Part shown: piece by piece, positions 1-6,155 of the stretch | Position numbering within the stretch: the stretch's first letter is position 1 | How the letters are laid out: each line of letters starts with the position of its first letter | NCBI GenBank assembly: GCA_023128195.1 | Contig: JAGMEL010000025.1 | Coordinates: 1-7,294, forward strand | Direction of reading: 5' to 3' | From: Caldifarciminota bacterium | Lineage (GTDB): Bacteria > Hydrothermota > Tepidihabitantia > SM23-42 | DNA length: 7,294 nt | Made by a program: the position numbers and the translations under genes | Notes under the pieces: generated by a model | Seen by the model: only the letters and a program-made list of their open reading frames with translations | Told to the model about the DNA's origin: nothing | Database searches by the model: none

Positions 1-41
1 CTTCGAATGGAATGATTTAAAATGCATGGTAATTAAAACTA

Positions 42-138
42 TTCCAGCACGTAGTGTTCACTTCCAGCCAAAGGCTCCTTTCCATGCTCTGCATTCCTTC
101 CAATCCCCTTGGGATTCCAAATGTTCCAGCGCGCAGTG
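42..138. repeat. Imperfect direct repeat pair with a small hairpin between them
   Basis: TTCCAGCACGTAGTG at 42-56 and TTCCAGCGCGCAGTG at 124-138 match at 13 of 15 positions. A partial third copy of the core, TTCCAGC, lies at 62-68. Between them AATCCC (102-107) and GGGATT (111-116) form a perfect 6-bp stem with a CTT loop. No T-run follows on either strand, so it is a poor terminator candidate. The origin is unknown; it could be a fragment of a dispersed intergenic repeat. Confidence 0.4.
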
Positions 139-144
139 CCGTTT

Positions 145-176
145 CACCTTGTCACCTTGTCTCCAGGTCTCCGTGT
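145..176. repeat. Degenerate 8-bp tandem repeat, four units
   Basis: Units read CACCTTGT, CACCTTGT, CTCCAGGT, CTCCGTGT and fade into CTTCTTTT. The 8-bp period is plain by eye. It lies 27 bp from the 7-bp array and has a different unit, so the two are separate arrays with the same pyrimidine-rich plus strand. Confidence 0.6.
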
Positions 177-203
177 CTTCTTTTCCCGCATCCAAACCCT
201 GAC

Positions 204-252
204 CTATCTTCCATCTTCTATCTACCATCTACCATCTTCTATCTACTATCTT
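204..252. repeat. Degenerate 7-bp tandem repeat (YYATCTW), seven units, reaching into the regulator stop codon
   Basis: Seven consecutive heptamers can be read: CTATCTT, CCATCTT, CTATCTA, CCATCTA, CCATCTT, CTATCTA, CTATCTT. The last unit (246-252) encodes on the minus strand the regulator's final Arg codon, part of the preceding Glu codon, and the TAG stop. The array therefore abuts the gene with no spacer. No array of direct repeats with unique spacers is present, so this is not CRISPR. Confidence 0.75.
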
Positions 253-3200
253 TCCCCAATAATTCCTTTGTACAGGTTCTGCGTTTGGTCCGAAGGTAAG
301 CAATTGAGTTCCTTTTGAAATAACTCAGCACATTTTTTGTATTGATTTATTGCTTTCGCTTTTTCACCACTTATTGAATAACTTCTTATTAAAAATCTGT
401 GTCCCTCTTCATCAAATGGATCTAAATTAAGGATATTTTTTCCCATTTCTATTGCTTCATCAAATTTCAGTTTTCTTAAACAGATTTCTCCTAACATTAA
501 AAGTACGCTTCTGTATAAAAACAGTAATTCATTTCTTATTTCATCAACCCATGAGTCATAAGAGTCTTCAAAAAAATTTCCCTTGTAAAGTTCTATTGCC
601 TTCTTAAATTTTATTTCTGCTGGGTGAATTTTTCCTTGATTGAGCATTGCTTTGCCATTGTGGATTAAATCTTTGAATTCGAGAGCGTCTATCCAGACAT
701 TATTTAGTTTATATACTCTACTTTTATAGGTGATATAATCATTGCCGATAACCTTTTTTAATTGAGAAAGACAAACATGGAAATTATTCGTAATTTTTGA
801 GGAAGCAAGATTAGGCCAGAGTAAAGCAACAATCTTTTCACGGTTTAATTGTTCATTTTTGAGTATGCTCATGATAAAGATAGAAAACAGTTGTTTTGGT
901 TTTTGCCATTGCCATTCATTGCTAAAACCCTCTTCATGTATGGGAGTTTCAATGCGCAGCTTACCAAGGCAGAATACTTTGAGTGGTTGAATTTTCATCT
1001 GCTTTGCGTCGGGTTGAAGTATATCAAGCCAACCGTTCATATTAAATTTTAAAGCGATCTCAATGGCTTTTTTCAGATATTCTTTTGCCCTATGCTTCGC
1101 AAATTCATATTTTAATAATTGAGTGCCGCAGAAATACAATATTCTACATAAATCAACATATTCTTCTTTTTTAAACATATTATTTATTCCAGTTTCAATT
1201 TCTTGAAGTCCATCTTCTTTTCTGCCCTGTAGAAGAGATAGAAATCCCTTGAGAATAAGATATGGTTCCTGTAGACTTTTTGATTCCTGGATAAATTCAT
1301 CTTCAATCTGTTTCAGTAATTTACCTGAGCCTGTTTTATCGTCATTAAGATAAAGTAAAAGACCTTTATAAATTAAAAGGATAAATAGGGATCTTTTAAT
1401 ATTTAATTCTCTTGCCAATTTAATGCCTTTATCTATATATTCATTTGCCATCTTATACTTTTTCTTAAATATTAGCAGTGTTCCATAAAATCTATAAACC
1501 CAGACTAAATCTGCTTCAATTCCAAATTCCCCGCATTTTTTTAATGCTTTTAAATATTCATGTTCTGCCTTATTTAAGTAACCTTCGTAAAAATAACAAC
1601 AACCCAAATTCATATAAGAGAGTGCTTCTTCTCTTATGCGTCCTGCTTTAATACTATATTCCTGGTGTTTTAACAGAAGTTCTTCTCCAGTTTTTAATTC
1701 TCCAGCATTTATAAAGCTAATACCAAGATTACCCTGTGCCGCTGCGATTAAGGGTTCGCTTTGAAATTTTACAGCATTGTCTAATGCTTTTTTGCGAAAT
1801 TGGATTGCTCGTTCAAGATCACCCATTGCATTATATATTGAACCTAAAAGATTCAATACTTGATACCAATGATATGGATTGGATGTTTGCGTAAGACGAT
1901 TTTTGATTTTAATACATAGTTTAAGTGCCTTATCTGTTTGCCACTGGTATTTATAAGCAAATGCCCTATTTGTTTCTAACTCGATTAAGGTATTATCAGC
2001 CCTAATGGTTTTATTTTTCTTAATTAATCCTATCCCTATTTTAGCGATCTTAATCGCCTCTACATACCTTGCTGTGCGAACAAGCGAATGAGCATACGTG
2101 CTATAAACTCTGGCAAGCTTCTCTTTTTTTATGATTCCCGGTTTTCTTTTTACTAATTTGATAATTTCTTCTGATATCCCAATTACTTCATCATATCTTC
2201 CAATGTGCCATAAACCTGTTGCGTAATTAAGCATTATGTCAAATATATTTCTGTCGGAGATTTTTCTCATAGATTTTGCCATGCTAAAGGCTTTTTCTAA
2301 ATATGATAAGGCTCGAGGGTTGTTACCTGATTTTCTGAAATCGTCACCAAGTTTTAATAATAAATTTATTATTCGTAAATTTCTATTTTCAGCGAGCAAA
2401 TAATGTTTGGCAGCATTAATTCTGTCGTTTTTCTTAAGAAAATAATCACCCAGTTTCTTGTGGGCACTCAACTTCTCATTTCTTTCTATATCTTGATATA
2501 TGACATCTCTGATTAAAGGATGGGAAAATGCATAATTGTATTCCCTTTTGACTATAATAGCGGTTTTTAACAACGTCGGCAATATATTTTTTGGGCGCTT
2601 AAAGATTGATAAGGATGGATTGAATTCCTCGCCGATCACTGAGGCATATTTTAAAAATTGCATTTCCTTATTGGAAAATCTGTCAAACCTTGCCTTTATC
2701 GTTTCAGTAATTGTATCAGGAATGTTAATCTGGGAATATGATTCTATTACCGTCCATTTTTTGTCTCTGCTGTTAAAATAGATTATGCCTTTTTCTAAAA
2801 GTGTATACAAGAATTCTTTTATGAATAATGGAATCCCTTTTGTCCGATTGCTGAGCCATACAAAAAAAGATTCATCGAGGTCATTGTCCAATAGTATATT
2901 ATTTAATTCCGAGACATCTTCTTCTTTTAGCATACCCAAAGTTATTTTTTCAACATGCTTCAATTTAATGCCATCACACCATTTTGTAATCTTCAAATTT
3001 TGTCGCGATGATAAAATACATAAAACGGGTAAGGATTCTAAATTTTGCAGAAAATATTTTAGCATGGCACGAAGATCATCAGCAGACTCGTGGATATTTT
3101 CGATAATCAAAATTACCGGAGCAAAATTAGACAGATTGGACATGAACCAGTAAAAAATTTCATTCATATTCATACTAATCCTGTCATCACTTATTGATTT

Positions 3201-3605
3201 AGGTTCATAAGGATAATAAGTTTTCAACTCAGGAATCATCTCGGCAAACTCATCGTATATTTTTTTGTCAATTACCCGGGTAATAGTTCTGGCAATATTT
3301 GGTGTTTTGTTTAGATATGTTTTGACAATTTCAGCAAATAGCTCTCTTGCATGAGATATATGTGGTTTTACTCTAATACTGATCATCATAGTATCTTTAC
3401 TTTTCTCAAGCGTGAATTCATTAATTAGTCTTGTTTTTCCAATGCCTGGTTCACCTGTGATAAGTAAACAGTTTCCTTGATATTCCAGGGTTGAATTGAA
3501 TTTATCTTCTAAAGTTTTTTGTTCTTTTCTACGTCCGATAAAAGGTAATTCAAATAAACTGGCTGGATTGAATCCAGGGTTTTTTTTATTAACGTTGTCA
3601 ATCAT
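246..3605 (-). CDS. STAND/AAA ATPase-TPR transcriptional regulator with C-terminal winged helix and BTAD domain
   Basis: This is a 1119-residue cytoplasmic regulator; I see no signal peptide or membrane segment. Residues 22-28 (FIGRRKE) begin an AAA_16/STAND module. The Walker A motif is GEPGIGKT (51-58). The Walker B region is VILIIENIHES (164-174), where the usual acidic pair reads Glu169-Asn170. A sensor-like SSR follows at 199-201. Residues about 380-870 are TPR-like helical repeats, clearest near 585-730. Residues about 875-980 match an OmpR/SARP winged helix, with the LLWP signature at 928-931. Residues about 985-1115 match BTAD, with WVDEIRNEL and NLDPFDEEGHR. In AfsR-type SARPs the DNA-binding and BTAD part is N-terminal; here it is at the C-terminus, as in MalT-like layouts. 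An in-frame TAA lies directly before the ATG, which fixes the earliest start, and no Shine-Dalgarno is evident. It starts 67 bp after the DUF1015 gene. By analogy the ATPase/TPR part senses an unknown ligand or partner and the C-terminus binds DNA. Its target is unknown. Confidence 0.88.
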   Translation of the reverse strand: MIDNVNKKNPGFNPASLFELPFIGRRKEQKTLEDKFNSTLEYQGNCLLITGEPGIGKTRLINEFTLEKSKDTMMISIRVKPHISHARELFAEIVKTYLNKTPNIARTITRVIDKKIYDEFAEMIPELKTYYPYEPKSISDDRISMNMNEIFYWFMSNLSNFAPVILIIENIHESADDLRAMLKYFLQNLESLPVLCILSSRQNLKITKWCDGIKLKHVEKITLGMLKEEDVSELNNILLDNDLDESFFVWLSNRTKGIPLFIKEFLYTLLEKGIIYFNSRDKKWTVIESYSQINIPDTITETIKARFDRFSNKEMQFLKYASVIGEEFNPSLSIFKRPKNILPTLLKTAIIVKREYNYAFSHPLIRDVIYQDIERNEKLSAHKKLGDYFLKKNDRINAAKHYLLAENRNLRIINLLLKLGDDFRKSGNNPRALSYLEKAFSMAKSMRKISDRNIFDIMLNYATGLWHIGRYDEVIGISEEIIKLVKRKPGIIKKEKLARVYSTYAHSLVRTARYVEAIKIAKIGIGLIKKNKTIRADNTLIELETNRAFAYKYQWQTDKALKLCIKIKNRLTQTSNPYHWYQVLNLLGSIYNAMGDLERAIQFRKKALDNAVKFQSEPLIAAAQGNLGISFINAGELKTGEELLLKHQEYSIKAGRIREEALSYMNLGCCYFYEGYLNKAEHEYLKALKKCGEFGIEADLVWVYRFYGTLLIFKKKYKMANEYIDKGIKLARELNIKRSLFILLIYKGLLLYLNDDKTGSGKLLKQIEDEFIQESKSLQEPYLILKGFLSLLQGRKEDGLQEIETGINNMFKKEEYVDLCRILYFCGTQLLKYEFAKHRAKEYLKKAIEIALKFNMNGWLDILQPDAKQMKIQPLKVFCLGKLRIETPIHEEGFSNEWQWQKPKQLFSIFIMSILKNEQLNREKIVALLWPNLASSKITNNFHVCLSQLKKVIGNDYITYKSRVYKLNNVWIDALEFKDLIHNGKAMLNQGKIHPAEIKFKKAIELYKGNFFEDSYDSWVDEIRNELLFLYRSVLLMLGEICLRKLKFDEAIEMGKNILNLDPFDEEGHRFLIRSYSISGEKAKAINQYKKCAELFQKELNCLPSDQTQNLYKGIIGER

Positions 3606-3628
3606 TTAGAGAACTCATCAATTTTCTA

Positions 3629-3646
3629 TTGAGCATTTGCGCTCAA
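3629..3646. promoter_or_regulatory. Inverted repeat TTGAGC-N6-GCTCAA upstream of the regulator gene
   Basis: Perfect 6-bp arms (3629-3634 and 3641-3646) flank a 6-bp spacer, 23 bp upstream of the regulator ATG. No U-run follows on the minus strand, so it is unlikely to be a terminator. The arm sequence TTGAGC is the same core found in the four phased repeats between the aminotransferase and serA, which makes an autoregulatory operator conceivable. It could also be chance. Confidence 0.35.
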
Positions 3647-3658
3647 CAATGTGTTTGA

Positions 3659-3680
3659 TAGAATAATATCGTTTATTCTA
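3659..3680. repeat. AT-rich inverted repeat across the DUF1015 stop codon
   Basis: TAGAATAA (3659-3666) and TTATTCTA (3673-3680) are perfect 8-bp arms around a 6-bp loop, and the right arm contains the DUF1015 stop codon. As RNA the stem would be weak because it is nearly all A-U, and no uridine tract follows. It may act as a modest 3'-end hairpin or mean nothing. I do not call it a terminator. Confidence 0.35.
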
Positions 3681-4941
3681 CGTCATAAAATACAAGCCCG
3701 GAGATCAATTTTGGATAAAAATCCGTAGATTTCTGGGGCATTCTTTCTTTATGCTGGGCGATTTTCTTTACCTGTTCAGACCTTGTTGGGTTTAATAAAA
3801 AAGAAAACTGAAATCCACTAGTATCAACCCTCCTCATTGCTTTATTCGCACTCCGTTCATATCTTACGTGCCCCTCGATGTTTTCAGGTTTAATACCCAG
3901 AATATCTTCGATTAAAAGCGTATGTAGTATTGCTACATCAAGATCCCGATAATCTTTACTACGGTCAGGTAGAATTTTTTTCATATGAGCCATAGATTTT
4001 AATTTTAAAATATATGCAGTCTGCGAACTGTAAAATCCGAATACCCTGGATTTCTGCTCTGCTAAATCCTTAAGAATATTATCCCGGTCTGTCTTTTTAA
4101 TATCGAAATATTTCTCAGTCTTTTCGAGAAAAGTTGTGAGATTGAAGTCGCTCAGGTCTTTAATCAACCGATGTGTTGGTAATATGATAAGTCCCGGGTC
4201 TTCTATATTGACCAGTGTTATCAATTTAAAATTAGCAGAATGATTTTCATCAATTTTTTTTAATTCCTTAGAATAATTGAATGCAGTTTCATAACGATGA
4301 TGGCCGTCGGCAATTACAAAGATTGAATCCTTTAAGAAATCAGTGATCTGTTTTATTGAATTCTGATCATCAATTCGCCATAGTTTATGAGTGACGTTTT
4401 TATCGTCCTTTACATCAATTAAAGGCTTTTCTTTACATTCTTTTTTGATTAAACCATTTACGTAATCCTGTGGATCAGTATAGAGTAAAAATATAGGTTC
4501 AAGATCCTTTTTTGTAATATGTAAGAGATTTAGACGATCTGCCTTGGGTTTTGAAAGTGTTTTTTCATGAGGCAGTATATTACCCTTACCAAGTTTTTCA
4601 AGTCGAACTATGCAGATAAACCCTTTTCTAAGATATGTTTTGTCAGCGACAGTAAATTCTTGCCAGTATGGATAAATAGCGTCTTTTTCATCCTTGATAA
4701 ATATTCCATCATTTATCCAATTATCAACATATCTTTTTGCATCTCTATATTCTCTCTGTCGGTTATGTCCTTCAGCATATTTTGTGAGTACTAACCTGAC
4801 ATAGTTGTAAGGGCTCTTATTTTTGTACTCTCTTTCCATCTTATTTGATATCTGGTCATAGGGTTGACATATGACATCAACCAAATTCTGTAACTTCTCA
4901 GGATTGTACTTAATTCCTTTAAATGATTTTATCTCAGGCAT
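3673..4941 (-). CDS. DUF1015 family protein (ParB-like DGHHR motif), serine-cluster associated
   Basis: This 422-residue protein has the usual length for DUF1015 and is recognisable by conserved islands: QPYD (26-29), PHEKT (124-128), ADGHHRYETA (211-220), PTHR (255-258), NPTR (384-387), and a C-terminal segment with QKSTDFYPKL (403-412). No signal peptide or membrane helix is seen. The DGHHR motif resembles the core motif of the ParB/sulfiredoxin-like fold. That fold includes the archaeal free-serine kinase SerK, which was first annotated as a ParB homologue. The gene lies 96 bp downstream of serA on the same strand. From memory, DUF1015 genes also neighbour serA and a class V aminotransferase in clostridia. 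I infer a role in serine or phosphoserine metabolism, for example phosphate transfer to or from serine, but no reaction can be read from the sequence alone. The start is well supported: AAGGAG at 4947-4952 sits 5 bases before the ATG. Family assignment is firm; function is not. Confidence 0.87.
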   Translation of the reverse strand: MPEIKSFKGIKYNPEKLQNLVDVICQPYDQISNKMEREYKNKSPYNYVRLVLTKYAEGHNRQREYRDAKRYVDNWINDGIFIKDEKDAIYPYWQEFTVADKTYLRKGFICIVRLEKLGKGNILPHEKTLSKPKADRLNLLHITKKDLEPIFLLYTDPQDYVNGLIKKECKEKPLIDVKDDKNVTHKLWRIDDQNSIKQITDFLKDSIFVIADGHHRYETAFNYSKELKKIDENHSANFKLITLVNIEDPGLIILPTHRLIKDLSDFNLTTFLEKTEKYFDIKKTDRDNILKDLAEQKSRVFGFYSSQTAYILKLKSMAHMKKILPDRSKDYRDLDVAILHTLLIEDILGIKPENIEGHVRYERSANKAMRRVDTSGFQFSFLLNPTRSEQVKKIAQHKERMPQKSTDFYPKLISGLVFYDVE

Positions 4942-4963
4942 TTTTTCTCCTTGTCTAATTTGG

Positions 4964-5011
4964 TGCCTGATAAACCCCGCTCATCGTGGATGGGCGTGGG
5001 TAAATCAGGCA
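4964..5011 (-). promoter_or_regulatory. Long imperfect hairpin in the leader of the DUF1015 gene
   Basis: Outer arms TGCCTGAT (4964-4971) and ATCAGGCA (5004-5011) pair perfectly. Inside, after a 2x2 internal loop, ACCC (4974-4977) pairs with GGGT (4998-5001). After a one-base bulge, CGC (4978-4980, plus strand) pairs with GCG (4994-4996), then a T-G contact and CATC (4982-4985) with GATG (4989-4992), closing on a 3-base loop. The element fills half of the 96-bp spacer between serA and DUF1015 and is far richer in GC than its surroundings. It ends 11 bases before the AAGGAG ribosome binding site in the minus direction. No U-run follows on either strand, so it is not an intrinsic terminator. 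It could be a processing or stability hairpin between two cistrons, or one copy of a dispersed palindromic repeat. Confidence 0.6.
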
Positions 5012-5037
5012 ACTACGAATTTGTGGAGACGATCTGA

Positions 5038-5934
5038 CTACTTCAACGCATCCCTAACCAATTCAGCGACCTGTGTTCCAGCACGAGTTTGTCCTTCTTT
5101 TGTTTGTGCTCCAATATGTGGAGTTACTATGACCTGATCAAGATTAAACAGTTTGTTATCCTTTGCCGGTTCACTTTCAAAGACGTCAACGCAGGCTATT
5201 CTAACCTTTCCGTCATTAATAGCGTCATATAAGGCATTTTCATCAACAACACCGCCCCGCGCGCAATTTATAATGACAACGCCTTCTTTCATTTTATCAA
5301 ATGCTGTTTTGTTCAAGATATGTTCAGTCTCGTTGGTTTTAGGAATATGTAGAGAAATATAGTCTGATTCTTTTAAAAGTGTATCAAGATCAACAATATT
5401 AGCATAATCACTTGTTTTAATATAAGGATCATATGCGATTATTTCCATACCAAGTATCTTAGCGCGTTTTGCCGTTTCTGAACCAATACGACCAATACCG
5501 ATAATACCAAGCTTTTTACCGTATAATTCAAACCCCTTAAACTTTTTTTTCTCCCATTTGCTGTTCTTTGTTGATATACTTGCCTGGGGAATTCTTCGCG
5601 CTGCACAAAACATCATTCCCAGAGCAAGTTCAGCTACAGAGATCGAGGTGGCAGTTGGTGTGTTAACAACTTTTATCCCTTTTTCTTTTGCCTTTTCCAT
5701 ATCAATGTTATCAAGTCCTATACCGGCTCTACCGATTACCTTCAAGTTATTACCAGCTTCAATTACTTCTTTGGTTACTTTGGTTGCACTCCTAACAATG
5801 ATACCATCAAAATCAGGGATGGCTTTTACTAGTTCCTCAGGCGAAAGCCCGGTTTTCTGGACAACTTCGAAACCAGCATTTTTTAATATTTCTATTCCTT
5901 GTTCTGCAATTGCATCAGAAACTAAAACTTTCAT
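5038..5934 (-). CDS. serA: D-3-phosphoglycerate dehydrogenase, short form without ACT domain
   Basis: This 298-residue NAD-dependent 2-hydroxyacid dehydrogenase oxidises 3-phosphoglycerate to 3-phosphohydroxypyruvate, the first step of phosphorylated serine synthesis. The substrate-side segment VIGRAGIGLDNID (67-79) and NTPTATSISVAEL (91-103) are typical of PGDH. The Rossmann motif is GIGRIG (146-151), and Asp169 in AYDPY is the likely NAD-specific acid. The catalytic set is Arg226 (NCARGG), Glu255 (VFESEP) and His273 (TPHIGAQT). The protein ends just after the catalytic fold, so the intervening and ACT domains that give serine feedback in long PGDHs are absent. The ATG is supported by AAGGAG at 5941-5946, six bases upstream. 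It is preceded by a 221-bp leader with folding potential and followed after 96 bp by the DUF1015 gene. A related hydroxyacid dehydrogenase (for example glyoxylate reductase) is possible, but motifs and neighbours favour PGDH. Confidence 0.93.
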   Translation of the reverse strand: MKVLVSDAIAEQGIEILKNAGFEVVQKTGLSPEELVKAIPDFDGIIVRSATKVTKEVIEAGNNLKVIGRAGIGLDNIDMEKAKEKGIKVVNTPTATSISVAELALGMMFCAARRIPQASISTKNSKWEKKKFKGFELYGKKLGIIGIGRIGSETAKRAKILGMEIIAYDPYIKTSDYANIVDLDTLLKESDYISLHIPKTNETEHILNKTAFDKMKEGVVIINCARGGVVDENALYDAINDGKVRIACVDVFESEPAKDNKLFNLDQVIVTPHIGAQTKEGQTRAGTQVAELVRDALK

Positions 5935-5971
5935 TTTTTTCTCCTTTGTGACTTTTGCTCAAATTTTTACA

Positions 5972-6076
5972 CCGCCTTTTACCAAAAGGTTGGGTTTAGC
6001 ATTCCGCGCAGATTGTGGGAGAACCTTTCCAGGCTCGATTATCGCGTAAGAAAAGGCGGGAATACACCCAAACCCA
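5972..6076 (-). promoter_or_regulatory. Candidate structured leader RNA of serA with two competing folds
   Basis: Read as minus-strand RNA, this GC-richer stretch nests three helices. P1 is UGGGUUU (6076-6070) with AAACCCA (5997-5991), 7 bp. P2 is GUAUUCCCGC (6065-6056) with the strand 6009-5999, 10 bp including one G-U and a bulged C at 6006. P3 is GAGCCU (6036-6031) with AGGUUC (6026-6021) closed by a GGAA (GNRA) tetraloop. The G-U pair in P3 and the GNRA loop exist only in the minus-strand transcript, which favours the serA sense. A 9-bp alternative pairs CCGCCUUUU (6059-6051) with AAAAGGCGG (5980-5972) and would break P2. The same AAAAGG can also pair locally with CCUUUU (5989-5984) around a GGU loop. 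UUCUCC (6023-6018) complements GGAGAA of the serA ribosome binding site. Mutually exclusive folds before a biosynthetic gene are typical of riboswitches or attenuators. I do not recognise a known class. This is hand folding, without energies or covariation. Confidence 0.4.
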
Positions 6077-6104
6077 TTATCTGTCTTTTATCCTGTATTG
6101 CCCC

Positions 6105-6143
6105 TTTGAGCCATCTCGAGCCCTCTTTGAGCCTTCTTGAGCC
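6105..6143. repeat. Four phased TTGAGCC/TCGAGCC direct repeats
   Basis: On the plus strand TTGAGCC begins at 6106, TCGAGCC at 6116, TTGAGCC at 6127 and TTGAGCC at 6137. The spacings are 10, 11 and 10 bp, about one helical turn. The array lies 13 bp beyond the aminotransferase stop and about 170-210 bp upstream of serA. From memory, Streptomyces SARP regulators bind heptamer direct repeats of TCGAG type spaced 11 bp, and a BTAD/winged-helix regulator is encoded in this window, so an operator is possible. A further TCGAGCC lies at 6032-6038 and a TTGAGC at 5957-5962, both on the minus strand. The competing explanation is another short-period degenerate tandem repeat like those elsewhere in the window. 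Confidence 0.55.
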
Positions 6144-6155
6144 TTTTTCTTTTGA

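Larger units (their letters stand above)
1..245. other. Non-coding region downstream of the regulator gene, rich in short repeats
   Basis: I see no supportable gene on either strand here. The open plus-strand frames translate low-complexity repeat DNA into Ser/Pro/Leu/Tyr-rich strings with no family resemblance. The stretch holds three copies of TTCCAGC (42-48, 62-68, 124-130), a small perfect hairpin, and two degenerate tandem arrays listed separately. It follows the stop codon of the regulator, so it is probably the 3' untranslated region of the serine gene run. No hairpin followed by a U-tract in the minus direction is visible, so I cannot place a terminator. Confidence 0.6.

Noticed and set aside
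102..116. Terminator hairpin for the operon
   Set aside because: The stem is only 6 bp and is not followed by a U-tract in the direction of transcription.
204..252. CRISPR-like array
   Set aside because: The units are 7 bp, contiguous and degenerate, without unique spacers or cas genes.
54..318. Two overlapping plus-strand frames through the repeat region
   Set aside because: Their C-terminal halves are translations of the 7-bp array (repeated Leu-Pro-Ser-Tyr patterns) and they run into the regulator gene; no family resemblance.
2785..3153. 122-codon plus-strand open frame inside the regulator gene
   Set aside because: It overlaps the ATPase domain in antisense, and its sequence shows only Ser/Phe-rich composition typical of a shadow frame.
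3598..3618. Six-codon mini-frame on the minus strand whose stop overlaps the regulator start
   Set aside because: It has no ribosome binding site and such a short overlap is expected by chance; I do not claim a coupling leader peptide.
3659..3680. Intrinsic terminator after DUF1015
   Set aside because: The stem is almost all A-U and no uridine tract follows on the minus strand.
5558..6049. 163-codon plus-strand open frame opposite the start of serA
   Set aside because: It lies antisense to a clearly conserved gene, has no ribosome binding site that stands out and no recognisable domain. It is a shadow of serA and its leader.
5935..6155. tRNA, SRP RNA or a known riboswitch in the serA leader
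   Set aside because: No cloverleaf, no SRP core motif and no consensus of glycine, SAM, TPP, lysine or cobalamin riboswitches could be found by eye; kept only as an unknown leader candidate.
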